From Candidatus Saccharimonadota bacterium (GTDB lineage Bacteria; Patescibacteriota; Saccharimonadia; Saccharimonadales; Saccharimonadaceae): a stretch of 51,449 bases of DNA. Position numbers and translations under genes: made by a program. The notes under the pieces are model-generated. The model made no database searches, was not told where the DNA came from, and saw only the letters and a list, made by a program, of their open reading frames with translations. This document shows, in pieces, positions 44,408-51,449 of this stretch. The stretch is taken from positions 1 to 51,449 of the forward strand of contig CAJPLV010000007.1 in NCBI GenBank assembly GCA_905371715.1. The letters run 5' to 3'. Position 1 is the stretch's first letter; each line of letters begins with the position of its first letter.

Positions 44408-47400
44408 GTTTTTGCCTTGTCTGGTGTCGATCGTAATGCGAGATGAAGGTGGTTGCAACTATCACTATGTGGATCATATCCCGCAGCGATAAGAGTATTA
44501 TTCATAGATTCTCTTCCGCCACAAGTACTTTGACCTATACCAGCTCCTTGAGGAAGCAGCTTGTTGTCAACGATTTCTTGCAATAGCGTCAGCGCGTTTG
44601 CATCTGCACCCGTTGTAGAGACGCCATCTATCGTATAGAGGTCAACGGCTTCACCTTTGCAATGAAGACTATACTCACAATTTATGTTTCGTCCAAGTGA
44701 TGATATACCTATCTTATGGCTTTTTCCAAGCGCTGCTATCACTTGTAACAGTCGTGTGTCAAGGGCGACGGGTGATGCAGCTTTACCATTTGCAGTATCC
44801 TGTACTTGCTGATGCGGATCGTTGCCATCTACATTAGCGAAAGTGATGTTTTGATTATCAATAATCTGCTTAGCTAGCTCCTGTGTAGTTCCGTTCGGTA
44901 ATGAAGCGCTTGTCGATGAAGATGAGCTACTTGACCCGCTTGTGTCAGAGGGGCTAACCTGATTTATGAATGCAATAGCATCACTAAATAATTCGGCATT
45001 TTTATCTCTTTCTGAGCCTCCGACGGCACATTTATTGAAATTATAGGCATTTGTCCCTTCGTCATTCTGGAATTCGGGATCAACCTCTGTCCGTTCTGGA
45101 TTATGGCACTGATCTGCATATTCTGCGAGTGCTGTTCCGGATTTAACCGAAAGTTTTGGTTCTCCTGTTTCTTCGTCGTCTCCTGAATATTCAATCATAG
45201 GATTACTCGACTCTGGCCCTATTTGCTCCATAATAGAAGCAAATGAGTGCGTCTTCTTAAAGATAACATTCGCACTGCCCATGACTTGAGTTGATATTTT
45301 ATTTTCTATAAAATACGGATTTTCAGAATTTTCTCCCATTTCTTCTTGTGTTATTGGCTCACTGGCCGCGGTTGCTATATTAGAAAATAATCTGAAAGGC
45401 ATCCCTAGAGTTGCAATTATTGACGATCCAAAGTTGGTTGTATTTGCTATACCGAGTGCTTTTTGCATACCAAAGAGCGCGGAGCCAAGCGTTGAATACG
45501 GATTTTTTATATCAAATGGTGTATTTCTCGCATCGTACTTCATGTCTGCGATATAGGCATCTCTATACTCCTTTAAAGTGCTTTCGTAGGCCGTTGCGGC
45601 GCTATATGTCGCCATCGTTCCGCCCGAAGCTATCCCGTTTGTCATCTCCCAAGCCTGCATGCCAGTTCCTAGTGCATCCATATATAGAATACCATTATTA
45701 AGCGCCCCTGCGATATTTGCGCCAGATAGCGCGTGCACAATAAACGGCATAGCAAACATGCCGGATAGTCCTGCGACTAAACCGATGGCGTTCCATGGCT
45801 TTTTGAGCAGTTCTTTTGATGTAGTTTTCAATAGTTTCATTGAACTTCTACGCAAGTTTTTAAAAGCTAGCTTTTCTCCAACTCTTGCAGCCTGATCCTT
45901 TATGAACCCGCTAATTGCTTCCTTTGATAATTTTTTGATGACCTGCTCTTTGAATGTATCTTTCGCAAAATGAAAAGCTGCTTTTGCGGCTGCTTTTGCG
46001 CCACCAGTTGCCGCTGCGGATGATCCGAAGCTAAGGACGCTTAATGCAAGTTCGCCGATCGTAAATCCTACTTGTACCCCTAAGTTTGTAGCCAGCGCGC
46101 AACCAGTTTTTAGCCAGGCTCGTCCGGTGCCCGCATTTCCTCCGAATACATCTCCTATTCCCGCATGAAAAGCGTGCATACCACTGTAGATAGTAGCAAG
46201 TAATGACCCGCCAATAGCCGTTATACTACTTGGTTCACCAGTCAGGCTACCATTAAATAACATCTGTGAAAATGATGATCGATCAAAAGATAGCCCGGTA
46301 GACGGATCGACTTTTATAAGTTTATTAAGTAGATACATAGCATCGCCACTCACATCTTCTCCCATTTTGGCTTGTTCAAATACGGAGCGTATATAAATTG
46401 CATACTTTACGATATTGTAGAGAGCGACGGTCCGCGCTATAATTGTCGCTGAATAGGCGACTTGATACACGGTACATGCTGCATCTGCAATATCAAGTGT
46501 GTCAATATAGCTAAATATCTTTTGACCAACATTTTTCGTAGCGGTCGAAATGTCGTCAACCGCACCGAGTCGAGAGGCGGCCGGGTTGCCATAATCAGTA
46601 CTTCCGACAACAGACGAATTGAAAGGATCTTCTTTGGCTACGTCAATGTTTTCTTTCATAGCACCAGACACATCTTCGGCATCTGCCTTTGCTTTATCGT
46701 ATTCTGACGTTGTCGATTCTCCCTCTGCCGCTCCGGTTGACGTTGACTTAGCGTCATCGCCTGATACTCCTTCGGTTGATTGCTTGACTATATTTTTGTC
46801 TTTCTCTTCAGGAGTGTCACCTTTTACGGTATCTGGATTAGTTGAATATTTGAACAGCTTTTTAACTTTTTTTGTAGCAGCACTTTTTGCAGACTTAAAA
46901 TATGACCCTTTCTGAAATATCACTTTTCTACGGAGTCCTGGGTTTTGCCGCAATTCTTGTTTGAAAGATGAAGGTGTAATCTCTTTACCATCTATAACGA
47001 TTTTATCGTAAACAATTTTTCCACTTTTGAGTTTTTTCCCCTCTTCTGGAAACTCAACGCCATTCTTTTTGAGCTCTTCTATTTCAGTGTCCCTGAGGCC
47101 AGCAAAGGTATCGCCATCTGCGGCAACAGAACCTTTCTTAGAAAGATCAACACCGAAGAATTTAAATCCGTAATAATCCTGTAGGTATGCGCTAAGTGGC
47201 TGGAGAAGACTCTTCGCATCAAGATTGCCGAGGATTGCCATAGGCAAGCTTGACATACCGATGAACGGAACCGCCCCACCGAGACCAAGGAGTGCCACCA
47301 CCAACATCGCAGCACTTCGTTTTTTAATAAATGTGCTAGCTGACCTAACCCTAACCCTATTTTTCTTTTTAATAAATATGCCAGTTGACCTAATCCTAGC

Positions 47401-47742
47401 CCTATGAGACTTGCCGTCTTTATCTTTGGATGCCGGCGAGGTATTGTTTTTCCATCTCTCAGACGGAGTTCGTTCCCTGTCTGCTACCGATCGTTTGTCA
47501 TTTTTTGTGTTATTATTTTGATTGTTATTATTTTCTTGATCGTTTAAATCATTTGCTGTATCGTTAGAATCTTGATTGTCATTGTTGTTTTGTTCATTCT
47601 CGGCGTCATTTAAGCTACTAGGACCGTTGTGGTCTATGGCGTCATTAAACTCGTTATTGTAACGATCGTCAATAGGGTTTTGATCGTTATCGGATTCATC
47701 GGGTGATGCTGGTCTGCGTATTATTATCTGATTACGTGCCAT
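44401..47742 (-). CDS. VirB6/TrbL-like channel protein with C-terminal M15-type peptidase domain
   Basis: 1113 residues. The first ~100 residues are very rich in Asn/Asp/Gln with no predicted fold, then a basic duplicated segment (RARIRSTGIFIKKKN / RVRVRSASTFIKKRS) and a helix at about 145-175. A central hydrophobic part (about 425-720) holds several more helices, the layout of VirB6/TrbL channel proteins. The last ~150 residues form an M15/LAS-type peptidase: SLHCKGEAVDLY (SxHxxGxAxD, residues 1025-1036) and CNHLHLAL (HxH, His1098 and His1100) supply zinc ligands. M15 enzymes cut peptide cross-links of peptidoglycan. TATAAT lies 6 bases before the ATG. The VirB6 label is by topology and position. 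Confidence 0.72.
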   Translation of the reverse strand: MARNQIIIRRPASPDESDNDQNPIDDRYNNEFNDAIDHNGPSSLNDAENEQNNNDNQDSNDTANDLNDQENNNNQNNNTKNDKRSVADRERTPSERWKNNTSPASKDKDGKSHRARIRSTGIFIKKKNRVRVRSASTFIKKRSAAMLVVALLGLGGAVPFIGMSSLPMAILGNLDAKSLLQPLSAYLQDYYGFKFFGVDLSKKGSVAADGDTFAGLRDTEIEELKKNGVEFPEEGKKLKSGKIVYDKIVIDGKEITPSSFKQELRQNPGLRRKVIFQKGSYFKSAKSAATKKVKKLFKYSTNPDTVKGDTPEEKDKNIVKQSTEGVSGDDAKSTSTGAAEGESTTSEYDKAKADAEDVSGAMKENIDVAKEDPFNSSVVGSTDYGNPAASRLGAVDDISTATKNVGQKIFSYIDTLDIADAACTVYQVAYSATIIARTVALYNIVKYAIYIRSVFEQAKMGEDVSGDAMYLLNKLIKVDPSTGLSFDRSSFSQMLFNGSLTGEPSSITAIGGSLLATIYSGMHAFHAGIGDVFGGNAGTGRAWLKTGCALATNLGVQVGFTIGELALSVLSFGSSAAATGGAKAAAKAAFHFAKDTFKEQVIKKLSKEAISGFIKDQAARVGEKLAFKNLRRSSMKLLKTTSKELLKKPWNAIGLVAGLSGMFAMPFIVHALSGANIAGALNNGILYMDALGTGMQAWEMTNGIASGGTMATYSAATAYESTLKEYRDAYIADMKYDARNTPFDIKNPYSTLGSALFGMQKALGIANTTNFGSSIIATLGMPFRLFSNIATAASEPITQEEMGENSENPYFIENKISTQVMGSANVIFKKTHSFASIMEQIGPESSNPMIEYSGDDEETGEPKLSVKSGTALAEYADQCHNPERTEVDPEFQNDEGTNAYNFNKCAVGGSERDKNAELFSDAIAFINQVSPSDTSGSSSSSSSTSASLPNGTTQELAKQIIDNQNITFANVDGNDPHQQVQDTANGKAASPVALDTRLLQVIAALGKSHKIGISSLGRNINCEYSLHCKGEAVDLYTIDGVSTTGADANALTLLQEIVDNKLLPQGAGIGQSTCGGRESMNNTLIAAGYDPHSDSCNHLHLALRSTPDKAKTW
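47321..47405 (-). repeat. 45-bp-period duplication within the VirB6-like gene
   Basis: Copies at 47321-47360 and 47366-47405 match at about 35 of 40 bases; both contain a CCTAACCCTA-like stretch on the plus strand. They encode the two 15-residue basic units next to the first membrane helix. Confidence 0.8.
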
Positions 47743-47748
47743 AAAGCT

Positions 47749-47754
47749 ATTATA
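47749..47754 (-). promoter_or_regulatory. -10 box (TATAAT), leaderless start of the VirB6-like operon
   Basis: TATAAT on the minus strand, six bases (AGCTTT), then the ATG at 47742, in the 24-base gap after the VirB4 stop. No Shine-Dalgarno site. The lower four genes can therefore be transcribed apart from prgI-virB4. Confidence 0.6.
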
Positions 47755-47766
47755 CTCATTTTATAT

Positions 47767-49620
47767 CTAAAAGTCTCGTGATCGTGATTCCCGCTCTTGT
47801 TCTTGCTGTTGTAATAGCGCTTGTGGGTTCGTTGTAATTAACCCCTGCTCAGTCTGACTCGCAACGATTTGAATGTGAACGTGATTTTGTCCGGCAAAGA
47901 ATAGTCCCTGCCCGACAGGGAAGTTAGCGAGACGCTTGCGTTCCTCTTCGGTTAGTTTAAATACGTCGCCGAGTACATCAACGGCACTTGGCGATTGCTT
48001 TAACAGTAGCTGCATACTGGAGTTTGCCACGATTGCGCGTCCCATTTTGCTGCCCATGAAGTCTTCGACATCTTGCGTAATTGTCGTTAGTCCTAAGTAG
48101 TACTTACGAGCGCGCTTCGCCAGGCTGAACATAAAGTTTGCGGAATCGTCGTATTTCATCAATTGCCAGGCCTCGTCTACGATGAGCATGCGCTTTTTCT
48201 GTTGAGTGCGTACAGTATTCCATATATGACTCAAGACGATATACATCGCTACCGGACGCAGCTCATCCTCTAAATCGCGAATATTAAACACAACCATATT
48301 ATTATTGATGTCAATGTTACTCTGTTGACTAAAAATACCAGCAAATGTTCCACTTGTGTACTTGCGGAGACGCTGCGCAAGTTGTGGACCGGTTCCGCCC
48401 ATGTGAAGTAGTGTATCATATAAATCAATCATCGTTGGTGGCGTTGCGGTATGTGTTAATGGATCACTAGTAATGCCAACACGCGCGTACGTATCAATCA
48501 GCCCCTGATCAAGATCGGCTTCTTCGGACGGGCTTAAGCCGACGCCGGCGCTATTTGCTGATGCGCCGCCGAGCATCAAGCGTAACAGCCCGTGTAGGGT
48601 CACTAAATTCGCGCGTAAGGCGTCGTCGGCTTCGTCGCTGTCTATCACACGGGGCAAATCAAACGGATTGATACGCGTGTCGCTACTGAGGCTTAAGCGA
48701 ATGTAGCTGCCGCCGACAGCATCGCTCAACTTCTGGTACTCGTTTTCCGGGTCGATGATAAGCACATCAGCGCCAATCATCATACTGCGTAAAGCTTCTA
48801 ACTTGACTGTAAACGATTTGCCAGCGCCAGATTTAGCGAATACCACCATGTTAGCATTTTCAAGCGTATAACGATCGAAAATCACGAGGCCGTTATTATG
48901 CATATTTATGCCGTACAAAATACCATCTTCTTGCGTGAGGTCGGCGCTGGTGAACGGAAAACTCGTACTAATAGCGCCTGTACTCATGTTGCGGCGAATT
49001 TGCAGCTGGTCGCTCATTTGTGGTACAGTACTGTTCAGCCCCTGCTCTTGCTGGCTTGATGCAGTTTTTGTATATACGAGCATTTGGCCAAAGAATGTTT
49101 CAATTGTGTGTTGGACAAAACTTAGTTCGTCTAAGCTGTCAGCATAGATAGTTACATATAGTCCATAACGGAAAAATCGCTCTGAGCCAACTTGCAGTTC
49201 ATCGCGTAGCTCTTCGGCATCAACAAGCGCCGCTTCTTTTGCCGGGTCGCGCGTGCGACCCTTTTCGGCATTAAGCGCCATATCAGCCTCAAGCTGTGTC
49301 ACTTTTTTGCGCAAATTATTCAGTACGATTGTCGTATCAACAGGGTAGATGAACATACTAATATCAATCACTTGATCAATATTAATTAGTTCGGATAGCC
49401 AGCCAGTAAATAATTTTCGCGGATAACCATATACATAAACAGTACGCCCATACTTAGTACCTATGCGAAAATAGCTAGAATGAATCTCTAGACTGCTTGG
49501 TGCGATTAGATCACGCAGTGTTGTCATTCCTTTTAGAAATGCCTGTTCAACTTCAGACTGCTCTCGCGCTCGTTGTTGCGCAGCTATATCAATCGGATCT
49601 GTTCTTTTCTTTGCCATCAT
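47767..49620 (-). CDS. virB4: VirB4/TraE-family type IV secretion ATPase
   Basis: 617 residues, shorter than the common 800. The first ~230 residues resemble the VirB4 middle region (SSYFRIGTKYGRTVYVYGYPRKL, then a helical pair). The motor domain has Walker A AKSGAGKSFT (about 262-271), DPENEY, Walker B RMLIVDEAWQLM (about 480-490), TQDVEDFMGS and SSMQLLLKQSP, typical of VirB4/TraC ATPases of Gram-positive conjugation systems. It powers assembly or substrate transfer at the inner membrane. It starts within the stop of the upstream gene (TAATG), and that gene looks like its missing N-terminal domain. Confidence 0.93.
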   Translation of the reverse strand: MMAKKRTDPIDIAAQQRAREQSEVEQAFLKGMTTLRDLIAPSSLEIHSSYFRIGTKYGRTVYVYGYPRKLFTGWLSELINIDQVIDISMFIYPVDTTIVLNNLRKKVTQLEADMALNAEKGRTRDPAKEAALVDAEELRDELQVGSERFFRYGLYVTIYADSLDELSFVQHTIETFFGQMLVYTKTASSQQEQGLNSTVPQMSDQLQIRRNMSTGAISTSFPFTSADLTQEDGILYGINMHNNGLVIFDRYTLENANMVVFAKSGAGKSFTVKLEALRSMMIGADVLIIDPENEYQKLSDAVGGSYIRLSLSSDTRINPFDLPRVIDSDEADDALRANLVTLHGLLRLMLGGASANSAGVGLSPSEEADLDQGLIDTYARVGITSDPLTHTATPPTMIDLYDTLLHMGGTGPQLAQRLRKYTSGTFAGIFSQQSNIDINNNMVVFNIRDLEDELRPVAMYIVLSHIWNTVRTQQKKRMLIVDEAWQLMKYDDSANFMFSLAKRARKYYLGLTTITQDVEDFMGSKMGRAIVANSSMQLLLKQSPSAVDVLGDVFKLTEEERKRLANFPVGQGLFFAGQNHVHIQIVASQTEQGLITTNPQALLQQQEQERESRSRDF

Positions 49621-50501
49621 TAAAACTGAACTCCCTGTACTGACTCCGACTTGTCGCCTTTGCGCACATAAAGCGATGCTACATTATTAAAATCGCCAAG
49701 TGGCTCGCGTACAGCAGTATCAGGATTGTATATATTGTAATAAAGTTCGCCAAGCTGTTTTGTGTTGAGACGGGATGTCTGAACGCCTACGCGTATTAAC
49801 CCGCTGACAACGGAGTCGACGCGGTTTTTTATCTCCTCTTTTGCTTTTTTGTACGTTTCTTTGTCGATTTTTGTGACAGGGTCTTTTTTCTTACCAAAAA
49901 TTGAACTAAAAAATCCTTTACTTTGATCAAGTATTTCGCTGATATCACCTGTTGGATAGTATGGTATAACGACGAAAAAACTTTTATCCATAATATTTGC
50001 CTCCTGTGAGAGCATATCAATGAAATTGATATAATCTTCCATCAATACGCCAAGCAGCATATTATCTTCATCGCGACGCAAAAGTGTTAATTTATCAATA
50101 TACGGTCCAATATCAACCTGCTGCGATCGTATAAATACTTGAATTGGAAAATACAATGCATTCAAGAAGTCTTGATAACTTAGCTCTACTCCATCGCGCT
50201 CTCGCGAGCTCATGAGGTCAAAGTTAATTGACTTACATGCCACAACTGCACGAAAAGTTCCATCATTCATAATGACCATGCTGTCTCGTAGTTCTGATAA
50301 AAGTAAACTATTCTGCGTTGAACTTTGTTTGACTGCTGGTTTTTTATTTTTATCGTCTAGCGGCTGCTGTAACGGCGGATTTTGTTGCGAAGTTGTCGGA
50401 TTTGCGGCGAGGGGTATCTGTTGTGAGTTATACAACGAATCTGCGACAGGATTAGGGGACGCCGGTTGCTGTAACGGATTAGCCTGATTGTTTGGCGGCA
50501 T
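49620..50501 (-). CDS. VirB4 N-terminal-domain-like protein (TraC/CagE type)
   Basis: 293 residues. A Pro/Asn/Gln-rich N-terminus (about 1-60) precedes a domain with LLSELRDSMVIMNDGTFRAVVACKSINFDLMS, a charged middle (KKKDPVTKIDKETYKKAKEEI) and GLIRVGVQTSRLNTKQLGELYYNIYNP. The last motif is the helix pattern seen at the end of VirB4/TraC N-terminal domains. It has no ATPase motifs. It lies directly before virB4 and overlaps it, so VirB4 seems divided into two proteins. Start 50501 has GAGGAG 5 bases before; a GTG at 50507 overlaps that site. Confidence 0.7.
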   Translation of the reverse strand: MPPNNQANPLQQPASPNPVADSLYNSQQIPLAANPTTSQQNPPLQQPLDDKNKKPAVKQSSTQNSLLLSELRDSMVIMNDGTFRAVVACKSINFDLMSSRERDGVELSYQDFLNALYFPIQVFIRSQQVDIGPYIDKLTLLRRDEDNMLLGVLMEDYINFIDMLSQEANIMDKSFFVVIPYYPTGDISEILDQSKGFFSSIFGKKKDPVTKIDKETYKKAKEEIKNRVDSVVSGLIRVGVQTSRLNTKQLGELYYNIYNPDTAVREPLGDFNNVASLYVRKGDKSESVQGVQF

Positions 50502-50520
50502 GCCCACTCCTCTCTATTGC

Positions 50521-51423
50521 TTAGTGTAACGAGATAAATACCTCGCCGTCGATATCTTTCTTGTCTTGAATTCGCTTTGCTTCGTGCTGAATTGTTTGAA
50601 TCGACAAATTGCTATTGTTTGCAAGGCTAATTATATCATTTGATACTGGATTTACGCTAGTGTTTTCAGCGTCAGCTAATACTGGTGTATTTGCGTTGTA
50701 CTGATCGGTAAGTGGTTGCAAAGTTGATTGATGGATTGTCGGATACGGATTATAGTATGGTACATTGGTGTTATTTTGCCGAGAAACATCTATACTTGGA
50801 GTGCTTGAAGGTGTTTCGGTTGCTTGCTGCATTTGTTGTACCATGCGCTCGCGTCGCGCGGCGTCGGCGCTCGAAATCATCGTATCAAAATTATGTGCAA
50901 TATCACCATTGTCGTCGAGTACATCTTCGGTTTGTTGCGCGACATAATATTGGTCGGGTATCATAGACGTATTGGTAGCGGGCGTCTGCGGTTGCGCGGC
51001 GTGGCGTATTGACCACCCGCCCGTATCTGCGATATCCGCCAGATATGCGAATCGTTGCTCTGCTTCAATTTGCGACAGTTCCTTACTGCGTTTTACTTCT
51101 ATTTCTTCGGGTGCTACGATCTCTATGAGTGAGCTAATACCGTCTGGGCTCCAGATGCGGTTACGAGGTTTGAGGTGAAATGATACGATGGCTGCCAAAT
51201 ATATCTCCATAGGCTGATCTTTACGCAGCGGCAGAGCTAAAGCACCGAAAAGCAATATGACCGGTAGGGGCAATATTGCGAGCGGTATAAAGACTTGTGC
51301 TAGTCCCCATGCGATAGCTGAAGCACCTGCGACGACGATAAGGTAAATAAACTGCCGAAAGCTAAATGGTCCGATTAGCTTGTCGTCCGCTTCAACATCC
51401 TGCGCAACCTTATACTCCGCCAT
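50521..51423 (-). CDS. prgI: PrgI-family (VirB3-like) protein
   Basis: 300 residues. The N-terminal ~100 residues are the PrgI module: YKVAQDVEADDKLIGPFSFRQFIYLIV, two membrane helices (about 28-65), LPLRKDQPMEIYLAAIVSFHLKPRNRIW. PrgI proteins sit beside VirB4 in Gram-positive and CPR type IV systems and correspond to VirB3. The rest is a long polar, Gln/Asn/Pro-rich tail without a fold I recognise, unusually long for the family. GGAGGA lies 8 bases before ATG. Confidence 0.88.
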   Translation of the reverse strand: MAEYKVAQDVEADDKLIGPFSFRQFIYLIVVAGASAIAWGLAQVFIPLAILPLPVILLFGALALPLRKDQPMEIYLAAIVSFHLKPRNRIWSPDGISSLIEIVAPEEIEVKRSKELSQIEAEQRFAYLADIADTGGWSIRHAAQPQTPATNTSMIPDQYYVAQQTEDVLDDNGDIAHNFDTMISSADAARRERMVQQMQQATETPSSTPSIDVSRQNNTNVPYYNPYPTIHQSTLQPLTDQYNANTPVLADAENTSVNPVSNDIISLANNSNLSIQTIQHEAKRIQDKKDIDGEVFISLH

Positions 51424-51426
51424 CCG

Positions 51427-51449
51427 CTACCGTCCTCCTCCAGATCCTC
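51427..51449 (-). CDS. Possible 3' end of an upstream gene
   Basis: In the frame ending at a TAG (51427-51429) the last codons read G-S-G-G-G-R, 3 bases before the prgI ATG. A Gly-rich end and tight spacing fit another gene of the secretion operon, but only about 7 codons are visible. Confidence 0.25.

Noticed and set aside
47341..47404. CCTAACCCTAA-type telomere-like repeats
   Set aside because: They lie inside a coding duplication for basic repeats and are explained by codons; only two units occur.
41048..51449. Locus considered as an integrated conjugative element
   Set aside because: No integrase, relaxase, attachment-site repeat or tRNA was found in the window, though the region beyond 51449 is unseen.

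Overview
This window looks like part of a small, compact bacterial genome, most likely a Candidate Phyla Radiation organism of the Saccharibacteria (TM7) type. That placement is inference. It rests on a bacterial origin region (rpmH, rnpA, yidC, jag on one side; dnaA, dnaN, recF on the other), very short or negative spacers, a PrgI/VirB4-type type IV secretion locus of the kind found in Gram-positive bacteria and reported in Saccharibacteria, and a very large share of surface-glycan genes. The standard code fits, with TGA used as a stop. No tRNA, rRNA, CRISPR array, insertion sequence or integrase was recognised.

Positions 1-33007 form a surface-polysaccharide region. It holds an O-antigen-polymerase-like protein cut by the window edge, an initiating polyprenyl-phosphate sugar transferase, a guanylate-kinase-like protein, a UbiA prenyltransferase, many GT2/GT4 glycosyltransferases, galE, a complete rmlBCD-rmlA set for dTDP-L-rhamnose split by an AAA/DUF4143 ATPase gene, and a Wzm/Wzt ABC exporter. 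Two GtrA + GT2 pairs and two large multi-membrane proteins may act as GT-C transferases. A tightly overlapping minus-strand operon (DegT aminotransferase, Gfo/Idh oxidoreductase, ATP-grasp, SDR, HAD) probably makes a modified sugar. Two exported proteins, one with a lysozyme-like domain and a FG-GAP-like repeat tail, and an unexpected sucC-sucD pair lie in the same region. The genes together suggest a rhamnose-containing polymer exported by an ABC transporter and decorated outside the membrane.

Positions 32996-41051 hold the envelope/origin block: Tim44-like, LemA, KH/R3H (jag), YidC, RNase P protein and L34 to the left; an origin-like spacer with DnaA boxes; then dnaA, a second DnaA-box-rich spacer, dnaN and recF to the right.

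Positions 41048-51449 are a minus-strand type IV secretion locus reading toward the origin: PrgI, a separate VirB4-N-terminal-like protein, a VirB4 ATPase, a 1113-residue VirB6-like membrane protein ending in an M15-type peptidase domain, a secreted protein with three peptidoglycan-hydrolase-like domains, a PEGA protein and an unknown membrane-anchored protein. This is the strongest candidate for an undescribed system: a conjugation-like machine with its own wall-cutting enzymes, one covalently joined to the channel protein.

A second theme is translation start structure. Genes that begin a transcription unit often have a TATAAT-like box only 6-10 bases before the ATG and no Shine-Dalgarno sequence, while genes inside operons have GGAGG-type sites. 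This points to widespread leaderless or near-leaderless mRNAs.
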